A stretch of DNA of 55,526 nucleotides, from NCBI GenBank assembly GCA_944324685.1, contig CALUXG010000046.1:1-55526 (forward strand), given 5' to 3'. The stretch comes from an uncultured Elusimicrobiales bacterium. GTDB lineage: Bacteria; Elusimicrobiota; Elusimicrobia; Elusimicrobiales; Elusimicrobiaceae. The position numbers and the translations under genes are program-made. The notes under the pieces are model-generated. The model saw only the letters and a list, made by a program, of their open reading frames with translations. It was not told the origin of the DNA and did not search any database. Below, piece by piece: positions 34,790-43,355 of this stretch. Numbering within the stretch: position 1 is the first letter of the stretch; each line of letters begins with the position of its first letter.

Positions 34790-36580
34790 ATGAAAAAAAT
34801 TAATTTTATGCTCACTGCGTTTCGTGATGGATTTCAATCCGTTTACGGTGCACGCGTATTGACCAAAGACTTTATGCCCGCCGTGGAAGCCGCCCGCCAC
34901 GCCGGTATTAACCATATGGAGTTTGGCGGCGGCGCACGCTTCCAAGCTTTATTTTTCTATTGCAATGAGAACGCTTTTGACATGATGGACACCTTCCGCA
35001 AAACCGCCGGACCGGACGCCAACTTGCAAACGCTGGCCCGCGGCGTCAACGTGGTGGGGCTGGAAAGCCAATCTTCCGACGTCATTAAAGCGCATGCCGA
35101 ACTGTTCAAAAAACATGGCACCACCACCGTACGCAATTTTGACGCATTAAATGACGTCAACAATCTCATTTATTCCGGAAAATGCATTCATGAGGCGGGC
35201 CTAAAACACGAAGTCTGCGTATCCATGATGTCGCTGGCCCCGGGCTGGGACACAACGGGCAAAATCCACAATGAAATTTTTTATGAAAAAGTCCTGCGTT
35301 CCATTTTGGACTCCGGCGTACCGTTTGACTCTGTATGCTTCAAAGACGCTTCCGGCACATCTACTCCCGTAACGGTGGGCAAGACTATCGCCATGGCGCG
35401 CAAACTGTTGCCTAAAGGAACCAAAATCGTATTCCATACGCATGAAACGGCCGGCAATTCCATAGCCTGCTGCTTGGCGGCCATTGAAAACGGAGCGGAC
35501 TCTTTGGACTTGTCCATGCAGCCCGTTTCCGGAGGCACCTGCCAACCCGACATTTTGACCATGTGGCACGCCCTGCGCGGAAGTGAATACACCTTGGATA
35601 TTGACCCTAAGAAAATACAGGAAGCGGAAAATGTGTTTCAGGACTGCATGAAAGATTATTTCCTGCCGCCCGAGGCCACCAAAGTCAACCCGATTATTCC
35701 GTTCTCTCCGCTGCCCGGAGGAGCTTTGACCGCCAATACGCAAATGATGCGTGACAACGGTACGTTTGACAAATTCCCCGAAGTGGTGAAAGCCATGGGT
35801 GAATGCGTCAGGCTGGGCGGTTTCGGCACGTCCGTTACCCCCGTTTCCCAGTTTTACTTCCAGCAGGCGTACAGCAATGTCATGTTCGGCCCGTGGAAAA
35901 AAATCACCGACGGCTACGGCAAAATGGTGCTCGGCTATTTTGGCAAAACGCCGGTGGAGCCTGATCCGAACGTGGTGAAAGAAGCCAGCCAGCAGCTGGG
36001 GCTGGAACCCACTGCCAAAACGCCGTTGGAAATCAACGATGCCAACCCCAAAAAAGGCCTCAAACCCGCCAAAGCGAAACTGGAAGAAGCGGGTCTGCCG
36101 ATAACGGATGAAAATGTGTTCATTGTGGCCACCTGCGGAGAAAAAGGCTTGATTTACCTCAAAGGCGAAGGCAAAGTAAACGGTGTACGCAAAGTAACCA
36201 AAAAAGTATCCGGTGATGCCTGCAAAGTTACCGTAGACGGCAAAGCTTACAACGTGTCTTTTGAAAGCGACAGCGTGGCCGTGGTCAACGGCAAACGCTA
36301 CAATATCGGTGTAGGAGCGGCCGACGCCAAAGCCGCTGCTGCCAAGCCGGCTGCCGCGGCATCCGGTGCGGGCACGACGCTGAACTCCCCCCTGCCCGGA
36401 GCTGTACTGCGCTTAAGCGTGAAAGACGGCGACACAGTCAGCGAAGGACAGGAAGTGCTGGTGCTGGAAGCCATGAAAATGGAAACAGTCATCAGCGCCC
36501 CCGCTGCGGGTACCATTACGCTTTTGGTCAAACAGGGCGATCAAGTACAGACCGGCCACCCGCTGGCTGAAATCAAATAA
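34790..36580 (+). CDS. oadA: Oxaloacetate decarboxylase alpha-like carboxyltransferase with biotin domain
   Basis: A 596-residue cytoplasmic subunit. The carboxyltransferase TIM barrel includes TAFRDGFQS, metal-site Lys in VCFKDASG and the HTHETAG metal histidines; then a conserved linker and a C-terminal biotinyl domain with EAMKMET, K563 being the biotin site. It moves CO2 from a 2-oxoacid or related acid to biotin, and OadB then decarboxylates it to drive sodium export. RDGFQS and HTHETAG differ from the common RDAHQS and H-x-H-x-T-x-G forms, so the true substrate could be something other than oxaloacetate. Confidence 0.88.
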   Translation: MKKINFMLTAFRDGFQSVYGARVLTKDFMPAVEAARHAGINHMEFGGGARFQALFFYCNENAFDMMDTFRKTAGPDANLQTLARGVNVVGLESQSSDVIKAHAELFKKHGTTTVRNFDALNDVNNLIYSGKCIHEAGLKHEVCVSMMSLAPGWDTTGKIHNEIFYEKVLRSILDSGVPFDSVCFKDASGTSTPVTVGKTIAMARKLLPKGTKIVFHTHETAGNSIACCLAAIENGADSLDLSMQPVSGGTCQPDILTMWHALRGSEYTLDIDPKKIQEAENVFQDCMKDYFLPPEATKVNPIIPFSPLPGGALTANTQMMRDNGTFDKFPEVVKAMGECVRLGGFGTSVTPVSQFYFQQAYSNVMFGPWKKITDGYGKMVLGYFGKTPVEPDPNVVKEASQQLGLEPTAKTPLEINDANPKKGLKPAKAKLEEAGLPITDENVFIVATCGEKGLIYLKGEGKVNGVRKVTKKVSGDACKVTVDGKAYNVSFESDSVAVVNGKRYNIGVGAADAKAAAAKPAAAASGAGTTLNSPLPGAVLRLSVKDGDTVSEGQEVLVLEAMKMETVISAPAAGTITLLVKQGDQVQTGHPLAEIK

Positions 36581-36591
36581 GAGAGGCCCAC

Positions 36592-37746
36592 ATGAACCTG
36601 ATTGATTCTCTTGTTCAAATTTCACACGCCACGTCTTTGTACGCATTGACATGGCAGCAGCTGGTCATGATGATCGTATGCTTATTCCTGCTGTGGCTGG
36701 GCATTAAGAAACAGTTTGAACCGCTGCTTTTGGTGCCTATTGCTTTTGGCGGGCTTTTGTCCAATATTCCGGTGGCGGATATGGCTGCCGCGGGGAACTT
36801 TTTGGGCATTATTTACAACTTCGGCATCAACTCGGGGCTGTTCCCGCTGTTTATCTTTATGTCCGTAGGCGCGATGACAGACTTCGGGCCGTTAATCGCC
36901 AACCCGAAAACCGCCCTTTTGGGCGGAGCGGCTCAGTTTGGCATTTTTGCCACGCTTATAGGCGCTATCGGCCTGTCTTACATTACCGTTGGGGACAAAC
37001 AGCTCTTTGAGTTTGGACTGAAAGAGGCGGCCTCCATCGGCATTATCGGCGGGGCAGACGGCCCGACGGCCATTTTCCTAACCACGCGTCTGGCTCCGCA
37101 TTTATTGGGCGCCATCGCTGTGGCGGCCTACTCCTATATGGCGCTGGTACCGGTGATACAGCCGCCTATCATGAAATTGTGTACCACGGAAGCGGAACGC
37201 AAAATCGTCATGAAACAGCTGCGCCCCGTGTCCAAACGGGAGAAAATTCTGTTCCCCATTGTGCTTCTGCTGCTGTGCGCTTTTCTGCTGCCCGATGCCG
37301 CACCGCTTATCGGCGCGCTGACGTTTGGGAACTTAATTAAAGAATCCGGTGTGGCGGAACGTCTGTCCAAAACCCTGCAGAATGAGTTTTGCAACATTGT
37401 TACGATTCTGCTGGGCCTGTCCGTCGGCTCCAAGCTGCAGGCCAGTCAGTTTCTGCGCACGGAGACGCTGGGTATTTTGCTGCTGGGCGTTATTGCGTTC
37501 TCTATCGCGACGGCAGCGGGCGTACTGATGGCGCGGCTGATGAATCTGTTCAGCAAAGACAAAATCAATCCGCTTATTGGTTCCGCCGGCGTATCGGCCG
37601 TGCCTATGGCAGCGCGCGTATCCAACAAATTGGGTTTGGAATACGACAAAAACAATTACCTGCTGATGCATGCCATGGGTCCGAACGTGTCGGGCGTTAT
37701 CGGCAGCGCGGTGGCGGCGGGCGTACTGCTGGCCCTGCTGAAATAG
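36592..37746 (+). CDS. oadB: Sodium-translocating decarboxylase beta subunit (OadB)
   Basis: A 384-residue polytopic membrane protein that decarboxylates carboxybiotin and exports Na+. Family signatures are [34 protein letters not shown] (with the key Asp) and [15 protein letters not shown] at the end. About ten helices. Directly follows OadA (11-bp gap) and ends in a strong terminator, closing the birA-oadG-oadA-oadB operon. Confidence 0.95.
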   Translation: MNLIDSLVQISHATSLYALTWQQLVMMIVCLFLLWLGIKKQFEPLLLVPIAFGGLLSNIPVADMAAAGNFLGIIYNFGINSGLFPLFIFMSVGAMTDFGPLIANPKTALLGGAAQFGIFATLIGAIGLSYITVGDKQLFEFGLKEAASIGIIGGADGPTAIFLTTRLAPHLLGAIAVAAYSYMALVPVIQPPIMKLCTTEAERKIVMKQLRPVSKREKILFPIVLLLLCAFLLPDAAPLIGALTFGNLIKESGVAERLSKTLQNEFCNIVTILLGLSVGSKLQASQFLRTETLGILLLGVIAFSIATAAGVLMARLMNLFSKDKINPLIGSAGVSAVPMAARVSNKLGLEYDKNNYLLMHAMGPNVSGVIGSAVAAGVLLALLK

Positions 37747-37762
37747 TCGTTTGTGTGAATAC

Positions 37763-37792
37763 AAAAAACCCCGCTTCATGGCGGGGTTTTTA
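37763..37792. terminator. Bidirectional terminator between oadB and a pilin gene
   Basis: AAAAACCCCGC paired with GCGGGGTTTTT (loop TTCATG) between two convergent genes. Confidence 0.9.
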
Positions 37793-37802
37793 TTTTTCAA
37801 AT

Positions 37803-38474
37803 TTAATCTATCAGCCAGCAGTCGCCTTTTACATAAGAACAAGTGGTGGCTTCTTTGCCGCTTAATGATTTACAAAGGCTTTTGCTTTTTTCGTCATCTT
37901 CCACGACGGCATGGCATTTAATTTGGCCGCTTTTCTCCACTCCTTTTTCCCCCGCCTGATGCACCGGCAGCCGATACCAAACATTATAAGGGCCTTTTCG
38001 GTATTCCACCACCGCATGGGCCGTACCGGTACGCAAAGAAAATTTGCCAAAAGTCACTTTTGCGTCTCCGTTTATACAGCTTCCGTCCTCATTGGTCCCC
38101 AACTGGCAGCCCAGTACGGCCCCTGCGGGCAGCTGCAGATCCGGATAATGATGTAAATCCTGATCTAAACTGGAGCCGCCGGCCATTAAATACAGCTGCC
38201 GTGCGCGGTGAATTTCTTTGAGTATTAAACGGATTTGTACAAAATCCGCCTCCGCTTTGGCCTTATAATACTTCGGAAGCACCACCGCGGTCAAAATACC
38301 GATAATCAGCACAACGACCAAAAGTTCTATAAGCGTAAAACCGCCCTGTTTGAGGCCAAACGAAGAAGATTTGGAGAAAAAACGCCCCGAAATGGACTGA
38401 TGAATAAAGCCGCCTAAAACGCCTGCCATGCGGCGTTTTTCCTGCAGATACATTTTTTGATAAATTTTGCCCAT
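37803..38474 (-). CDS. Type IV pilin-like protein with long leader
   Basis: The 223-residue pilin starts at ATG 38474; the codon upstream at 38480 is TTG. The leader is unusually long: 45 residues (MGKIYQKMYLQEKRR...SFGLKQGG) before cleavage ahead of FTLIELLVVVLIIGILTAVVLP. An N-terminal helix and a globular domain with five or so Cys follow, ending WLID. The leader's first 30 residues match the leader copies at 21.9 and 51.7 kb. No ribosome site; an extended -10 sits 6 nt before the ATG. Pilins of this style are numerous in Elusimicrobiota; adhesion or DNA uptake roles are guesses. Confidence 0.85.
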   Translation of the reverse strand: MGKIYQKMYLQEKRRMAGVLGGFIHQSISGRFFSKSSSFGLKQGGFTLIELLVVVLIIGILTAVVLPKYYKAKAEADFVQIRLILKEIHRARQLYLMAGGSSLDQDLHHYPDLQLPAGAVLGCQLGTNEDGSCINGDAKVTFGKFSLRTGTAHAVVEYRKGPYNVWYRLPVHQAGEKGVEKSGQIKCHAVVEDDEKSKSLCKSLSGKEATTCSYVKGDCWLID

Positions 38475-38494
38475 ATGCAAAATTTATCAAAAAA
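38453..38494. repeat. Start-site palindrome, copy B, with pilin promoter
   Basis: Perfect 18-bp arms (TTTTTTGATAAATTTTGC and GCAAAATTTATCAAAAAA) around a 6-nt loop holding the pilin ATG on the minus strand. The upstream arm contains TGATAAATT (minus 38489-38481), an extended -10 6 nt from the ATG. The other arm encodes KIYQK. Confidence 0.85.
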
Positions 38495-38560
38495 AAAAAA
38501 CAATTCAAGCCTTGTAAAATATTCCGCCGAACTTTCTCTTGTTTCCATCTCCAGCACAAG

Positions 38561-38585
38561 AAAAACCCCGCCTTTCCGGCGGGGG
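38561..38585 (-). terminator. Terminator of the zinc-uptake/nth operon
   Basis: On the minus strand CCCCGCC-ggaaa-GGCGGGG followed by five T residues, 14 bp past the nth stop. Confidence 0.88.
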
Positions 38586-38598
38586 CAAGGTGCATAAA

Positions 38599-39246
38599 TT
38601 ACTGCGCTTGCTTGACGCCGTTTTTAGGACACCACGGACTAAGAGAACACTTGGAACAAAAAGGTTTGCGCGCGGGACAGACGCTTCGTCCGTGCAGAAT
38701 CAGCGCAATGCCTATCCACTGCCATTTGTCTCTTGTCAGCAGCTTCATCAAGTCCCGTTCTATTTTAACGGGTTCTGTTTGTTTGGTAAAGCCCAGTCTG
38801 TACGAAAGCCGCTTGACATGCGTATCCACCACCACGCCTTCCGGCGTACCGAAATAGTCACCCAAAATCACGTTGGCGGTTTTGCGCGCCACACCGCGCA
38901 GCGTCAATAATTCCTTCATGCTTTGCGGTACCTGACCCGCGTAAACTTCGCATATCCGTTTGGAACTTTCTATTAAAGACAAAGCCTTGCCGTGGTAAAA
39001 CCCCGCCGAGTGAATAATGGCTTCCACATCTTTTATTTCCGCCGAAGCCAACTTTTGCGGAGTGGGATATTTCTTAAATAAATTCGGAGTAATCTGATTT
39101 ACGCGCGCATCCGTACACTGTGCCGATAAAATAACCGCCATTAACAATTCCCATGCGTTTTGATGTTTCAGCGGAATAATAACGCGCGGATAAAGCTTTT
39201 TCAATTCCGCCAACACCAAAGGTAAATCATTTTTTTTCATCAGCAT
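38599..39246 (-). CDS. nth: Endonuclease III
   Basis: A 215-residue base-excision-repair glycosylase/AP lyase for oxidised pyrimidines. It has the helix-hairpin-helix LLTLRGVARKTANVILG with the catalytic Lys, the catalytic Asp in VVDTHVKRL, and the C-terminal 4Fe-4S motif C-x6-C-x2-C-x5-C (CPARKPFCSKCSLSPWC). The start at MLMKKND follows a GGAGG site with 6-nt spacing and overlaps the znuB end by 20 bp, so it belongs to the zinc-uptake operon. Confidence 0.95.
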   Translation of the reverse strand: MLMKKNDLPLVLAELKKLYPRVIIPLKHQNAWELLMAVILSAQCTDARVNQITPNLFKKYPTPQKLASAEIKDVEAIIHSAGFYHGKALSLIESSKRICEVYAGQVPQSMKELLTLRGVARKTANVILGDYFGTPEGVVVDTHVKRLSYRLGFTKQTEPVKIERDLMKLLTRDKWQWIGIALILHGRSVCPARKPFCSKCSLSPWCPKNGVKQAQ

Positions 39247-40072
39247 ACGCGGCCTCCTTTTTATAACCGCGTCCGATACGCGAAAATATAAAAGCCACAA
39301 GCAAAAATAATAAGTTAACCAAAATAATCGTAGCGCCGGAAGGAATATTAAACAAGAAAGACAAATAAACGCCGCTCCAAACGCTTAACAGCGCCAATCC
39401 GCTGGCCAGCCACAGAATCTGCTTAAACGTACGAGCCAGCAGCAGAGCCGTAACGGGCGGCAAAATAGTCAATGCGGAAATCAGAAAAATCCCCACTACC
39501 TTAAACGCCAAAACCACAGCCAAAGACGTAAACACAATCAACGCACCGTTTAAACGCTTGACGCGCACTCCGCGCGTACGCGCAAAAGCCTCGTCAAAAC
39601 TGGCGGCAATTAAATCCCTGTACCAAAACAACAAAAACAACAGCAACGCCGTCAGCAAAGCCGCACACCAAAACACTTCCGCGCGGCCGACGGTTAAAAT
39701 ACTGCCGAAAAGAAAACCAAACAAATCCGCATTAAATCCGCCGGCCAACGCCGTAATAAATATGCCCAACGCCAACCCCGCCGCACTGACGATGCCGATG
39801 GCGGCGTCTCCATATATTTTCACTTTCTCCATAATTTTCAAAATCCCAAGCGAAGACAGAAGCACCACCGGCACGGACATATACAAAGGGCTGGTTTGCG
39901 TCAAAAGCCCCAAAGCCACTCCCGTCAAACAAACGTGGCTCAGACCGTCTCCGATCAGAGACAGCCTTTTCAATACCAAAAATACGCCCAATACGGCACA
40001 GGTTACCGCCGCCAAAGATCCCGCCAATAAACCGCGCTGTACAAAACCGTAAGAGAGAAATTCGCTAATCAT
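39227..40072 (-). CDS. znuB: Zinc/manganese ABC transporter permease (ZnuB-type)
   Basis: A 281-residue membrane permease starting MISEFLSYG after a GGAGG site; the extended frame upstream is antisense noise. It has about eight helices, FLVLKRLSLIGDGLSHVCLTG (the EAA-like coupling loop), and LTILPPVTALLLA typical of family-3 metal permeases. Works with the neighbouring ATPase and binding protein. Overlaps znuC by 8 bp and nth by 20 bp. Confidence 0.92.
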   Translation of the reverse strand: MISEFLSYGFVQRGLLAGSLAAVTCAVLGVFLVLKRLSLIGDGLSHVCLTGVALGLLTQTSPLYMSVPVVLLSSLGILKIMEKVKIYGDAAIGIVSAAGLALGIFITALAGGFNADLFGFLFGSILTVGRAEVFWCAALLTALLLFLLFWYRDLIAASFDEAFARTRGVRVKRLNGALIVFTSLAVVLAFKVVGIFLISALTILPPVTALLLARTFKQILWLASGLALLSVWSGVYLSFLFNIPSGATIILVNLLFLLVAFIFSRIGRGYKKEAAYADEKK

Positions 40073-40898
40073 GCCTCGCCTCCGCTCCGTGTGCGGCTTT
40101 GTGGCCGGCAGCGGCCACATCTTCACAACGGCATCCCAGCGGACAATGTCCGTGATTATGCAAATGATCAATGGTATGTTGTGCGAAAGGCCCCAATTTT
40201 TCCGCCACTTTCTGCGAATGGCAGAAAGCCTGTTTATCCCCAAAAAACACCAATTCCTTATCTATATACATAAATTTGGAAATATATTTGCCCACTTCGC
40301 CGGTATCATGCGTAATCAGCAAAATGGTAACACCGCGTTTTTTGTTTAACTCTCCCAGCAAATCAAAAAACATTTCCCGACTTCCGGCGTCCATAGCGGC
40401 GGAAGGCTCGTCCAAAATCAACAGTTCGGGCCGGCTGACTAATGCGCGCGACAGCAGCACGCGCTGCTGCTGCCCTACGGACAAATCCGAAAAAATCCGC
40501 CCCGCCAAATCCCGCGTACGGGTCCGTTCCAGCGCCAAATTCACCTGCTGTAAATTTTCTTTGGTGGCTTCTTTATGTTTGCCATCATAACACAAACCCA
40601 TCAATACCACTTCTTCCACCGACAGCGGAAAGCGCGTCTGGGATACGGGACTTTTCTGCGCCAAATAACCTATTTTCTGCCATTGTTTGAATTTATTCAC
40701 GGGCGTACCAAACAGTTTTATCTCTCCGGCGCCTTTTTCCAAGCCCAAAATAAGCTTAAGCAGCGTGGTTTTGCCTCCGCCGTTAGGGCCGATAATCCCC
40801 ACATAATCCCCCGCCTCCACACAAAAAGACACATCCTCCAACACCAGCGTGCGGGTATACTTAAAAGAAACTCTCTGTGCTTGCACTACAGGCGGCAT
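40065..40898 (-). CDS. znuC: Zinc/manganese ABC transporter ATPase (ZnuC-type) with His/Cys-rich tail
   Basis: A 277-residue ATPase. Walker A GPNGGGKTT, Q-loop IGYLAQKS, signature LSVGQQQRVLLSRAL, Walker B LLILDEPSAAMD and the switch His in ITHD are all present. The last 35 or so residues are rich in His and Cys (HTIDHLHNHGHCPLGCRCED, then AGHKAAHG and ARHD), which could bind zinc and regulate the transporter from the cytoplasm. It overlaps the binding-protein gene by 13 bp. Confidence 0.92.
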   Translation of the reverse strand: MPPVVQAQRVSFKYTRTLVLEDVSFCVEAGDYVGIIGPNGGGKTTLLKLILGLEKGAGEIKLFGTPVNKFKQWQKIGYLAQKSPVSQTRFPLSVEEVVLMGLCYDGKHKEATKENLQQVNLALERTRTRDLAGRIFSDLSVGQQQRVLLSRALVSRPELLILDEPSAAMDAGSREMFFDLLGELNKKRGVTILLITHDTGEVGKYISKFMYIDKELVFFGDKQAFCHSQKVAEKLGPFAQHTIDHLHNHGHCPLGCRCEDVAAAGHKAAHGAEARHD

Positions 40899-41788
40899 TG
40901 AAGGCCCTCCATCAAATTGTGCAAATTGCGTTTCATATACGCACCATATGTGGTGGCGGCGTCAAAATCTTTTTTACTGACTTCTTCCACGGTATATAAA
41001 GGCAGCACCCGCACTTTCGTTTCCGCGGCTACCGTGGAGGCCAAATCCTGAGACAGCATTTCCTCGCTAAACACCGCCGGAACATCGTGTTTTCGTATAT
41101 AACGCACCAGCTCCGCCAATTTATGCACGGAATGTTCACTTTGATGAGAAGTTCCGCTCAAAGATAATAAATGCAGATGATACGTTTGAGCCAAATTGCC
41201 AAAAGCCAAATGCCCTATATGCACCACGTCTCTGCTTTTGCAGTCGGCCAATCCGCTCTTAAACGCCGCATGCAGCGCTTGGATTTCTTGTTCAAAATTT
41301 TTTAAGTTTTGTTTGTAATAATCTTTTCCCGAAGGATCGGCCTTTATCAAGGCTTTGGTGATGCGATTAGCCATTTCCAAAGCGCCGTAAGGGGTCATCC
41401 ATACATGCGGATCCCGCTCCGGCAGGGACGGGCCGGCCTCCAACGCGTTTACGTCAGCCAATCCGCCCAATATGTCTTTGACCCACGGTTCCACACGCGG
41501 AGAAATATATACAAATAAATCCGCCTCACTGACGGAAATAATAGTCCCCGGGGTCGGTTCAAAACTGTGCGGCTCCGTCCCTGCCGGCACCAGCATGGAC
41601 AGATGCAGCCGCTGCCCGCCGATTTGCTTGGCTAATACATACGGCACATAACCGGAAGCGACGACGTTAAGCCGCTGCTGCGGCAGAGACGCGACAGGGA
41701 TGTTGGAGCGTCTAAAACCTCTCAGCCACCAAAAGCTAAACAGCACAAACGCCAGTATGACCAAAACGGCCGTTATTTTCTTTTGCAT
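40886..41788 (-). CDS. znuA: Zinc ABC transporter substrate-binding protein (ZnuA-type)
   Basis: A 300-residue cluster A-I metal-binding protein. The start at 41788 (MQKKITAV) is chosen for its GGGGGA ribosome site; a GTG 18 bp upstream is the alternative. An N-terminal helix (about 8-25) may be an uncleaved anchor or signal. Metal His residues are likely in TEPHSFEPTP, HIGHLAFG and the Asp/Glu near the end (SEEMLSQD). No long His-rich loop is present, so zinc rather than manganese is not certain. First gene of the znuA-znuC-znuB-nth operon. Confidence 0.9.
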   Translation of the reverse strand: MQKKITAVLVILAFVLFSFWWLRGFRRSNIPVASLPQQRLNVVASGYVPYVLAKQIGGQRLHLSMLVPAGTEPHSFEPTPGTIISVSEADLFVYISPRVEPWVKDILGGLADVNALEAGPSLPERDPHVWMTPYGALEMANRITKALIKADPSGKDYYKQNLKNFEQEIQALHAAFKSGLADCKSRDVVHIGHLAFGNLAQTYHLHLLSLSGTSHQSEHSVHKLAELVRYIRKHDVPAVFSEEMLSQDLASTVAAETKVRVLPLYTVEEVSKKDFDAATTYGAYMKRNLHNLMEGLQCRL

Positions 41789-41819
41789 AAATTTCCCCCG
41801 CTTCACGGTTATTGTATGT

Positions 41820-41828
41820 ATTCTAGCA
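41820..41828 (-). promoter_or_regulatory. Extended -10 promoter of the znu operon
   Basis: TGCTAGAAT on the minus strand, 31 bp before the znuA start, leaving a short leader with a ribosome site. No convincing Zur-type palindrome was recognised. Confidence 0.5.
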
Positions 41829-41863
41829 TTTTCCTTTCGTTCTCCAAACTCCGCCGCAATAAA

Positions 41864-41891
41864 GGCGGATAAAACCTAGGTTTTATCCGCC
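41864..41891 (-). terminator. Perfect 28-bp palindrome after greA
   Basis: GGCGGATAAAACCTAGGTTTTATCCGCC-type uninterrupted palindrome (14-bp arms, no loop), 25 bp past the greA stop. The T-run that follows on the minus strand is short and broken, so it may be a terminator or an operator near the znu promoter. Confidence 0.6.
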
Positions 41892-41915
41892 CTGCAAAAC
41901 CAAAAAGAGAAACTC

Positions 41916-42386
41916 TTATTTATATTCCAGTTTTACCAATTTATATTTATGCGGTCCTTTAGGCAGCTGCGCTTCAAATTCTTCGCCTTCTTTGTGGCCC
42001 AGCACTCCGGAAGCCAAAGGACTTTTCACCGACAGCAGCCCTTTATCGGGATTAGATTCCATGGACCCTACCAGCGTATACGTAAACTCTACGTCCGCCT
42101 CCAAATCTTTAATCGTTACGGTGGCGCCTATGCGTGCTTCACTGCGGTCTACATCCAAATTGTCTGTAATCTCCGCGTTGCGCAGCGTCTCTTCCAACTC
42201 TTGAATGCGGATTAATGTTTCGGCTTGTTTTTCTTTGGCGGCGTGATATTCAGCGTTTTCTTTCAAGTCCCCCTGTGCCGCCGCCTCTCCGATCTCCAAA
42301 GAAAGCTGCGACTTTGCATCCTTTAAGTTTTTCAGCTCCCCCAACAGAGATTCATATTTTTTACGGCTGATATACACTTTTTCCAT
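41916..42386 (-). CDS. greA: Transcription elongation factor GreA
   Basis: A 156-residue factor that stimulates transcript cleavage in backtracked RNA polymerase. The N-terminal coiled coil has the acidic tip GDLKENAEYHAAKEKQ, and the C-terminal FKBP-like domain ends in SPLASGVLGHKEGEEFEAQLP. Ribosome site GGAGC at 10 nt. Single gene. Confidence 0.95.
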   Translation of the reverse strand: MEKVYISRKKYESLLGELKNLKDAKSQLSLEIGEAAAQGDLKENAEYHAAKEKQAETLIRIQELEETLRNAEITDNLDVDRSEARIGATVTIKDLEADVEFTYTLVGSMESNPDKGLLSVKSPLASGVLGHKEGEEFEAQLPKGPHKYKLVKLEYK

Positions 42387-42496
42387 AATACGTATCGCTC
42401 CTACACGGCATTGCCGCTTTGTAAAGTGTACAATTTATACGCCGGCTTGGCAACCGCCGGCTCCCGAATGCGCACGCACGCGCAAATCGAAATTTA

Positions 42497-42502
42497 TATA
42501 AT
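42497..42502 (+). promoter_or_regulatory. -10 box of the trypsin-like protease gene
   Basis: TATAAT ends 6 nt before the ATG at 42509 with no ribosome site between; leaderless start predicted. Not preceded by TGn. Confidence 0.6.
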
Positions 42503-42508
42503 CATAAC

Positions 42509-43261
42509 ATGAAACGACTGGGTACTTTCTTTTTAATAATGTTCTTGGCGGCGGCCTCCTCCGCCAAAACGCGCATAGAAATAGCCGAAGAAAATTCACC
42601 GGCCATTGTGGCTGTAAACGTATTAAAAGAAAACGGATCAACCTTTACCGGTACGGGTTTTGTCGTAACGGAAGACGGCGTCATAGCCACCAGCCGGCAC
42701 GTGCTTGATGAGGCGCTGTATATAAACATTACGTTCAATACGGGAGCTGTATCCGGCCAAGCCACAGAACTAGCTAAATCCGAACAAGCGGACTTGGCTT
42801 TGTTAAAAATCAGCGCACGCCACCTGCCCACCGTTACGCTGGCAGACTCGGACTTTGTGCTGCCCGGACAGGAGATTACTGTCATCGGAAACCCGCGCCG
42901 ATTGCAAAATTCCGTTACTTCCGGTTTGATCAGCCAAGTGCGCCGAAAGTCAGACGGCACGCTGTTGCACCAAATCAGCGCCCCTATTTCCCCCAGTTCC
43001 AGTGGAAGCCCCGTATTTGACGAAAACGGACATGTGATTTCCATCGCTTTTGGTAGTTACAAAGGGGAAGGAAACCAAAACTTAAATTTTGCCGTCCCGT
43101 CTAATTATTTGACGCGCCTGCTGCAGCAAAACCATTATGCCGCGCCGCTGGCGGCGCCTGTTTTGGATTCCTCTGATCTGTCAGCATGGGAAAAAATCAA
43201 GAAACATTTGGCAAAGTCGTGGGAAATGACCCAAAAAATTTTCAGTCGCATGTTTCATTAA
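42509..43261 (+). CDS. Secreted trypsin-like serine protease (S1C-type, no PDZ)
   Basis: A 250-residue protease with a signal peptide (cleavage near AASSA). The catalytic triad can be read: His in VIATSRHVLDEA, Asp in EQADLALLKI and Ser in ISPSSSGSPVFDENG. It resembles DegP/HtrA catalytic domains but lacks PDZ domains, and ends in a short charged tail (WEKIKKHLAKSWEM). Likely periplasmic quality control or processing. The Gln-rich membrane-anchored protein follows 94 bp later. Confidence 0.88.
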   Translation: MKRLGTFFLIMFLAAASSAKTRIEIAEENSPAIVAVNVLKENGSTFTGTGFVVTEDGVIATSRHVLDEALYINITFNTGAVSGQATELAKSEQADLALLKISARHLPTVTLADSDFVLPGQEITVIGNPRRLQNSVTSGLISQVRRKSDGTLLHQISAPISPSSSGSPVFDENGHVISIAFGSYKGEGNQNLNFAVPSNYLTRLLQQNHYAAPLAAPVLDSSDLSAWEKIKKHLAKSWEMTQKIFSRMFH

Positions 43262-43355
43262 GCCCTATAAGACGACTGGGCCGAAAGGACCTTGCCACCG
43301 CCGTTAAAAACGGATAAACTTTATGTAAATACTTTTTAGTACCAAAGGAGCATGC

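Noticed and set aside
40073-40243. 57-residue extension of ZnuB
   Set aside because: It lies inside znuC and has no membrane or family sequence; MISEFLSYG follows a GGAGG site.
41789-41860. Zur-type operator upstream of znuA
   Set aside because: No convincing inverted repeat of Zur type was found near the -10; only the distant palindrome at 41864 is notable.
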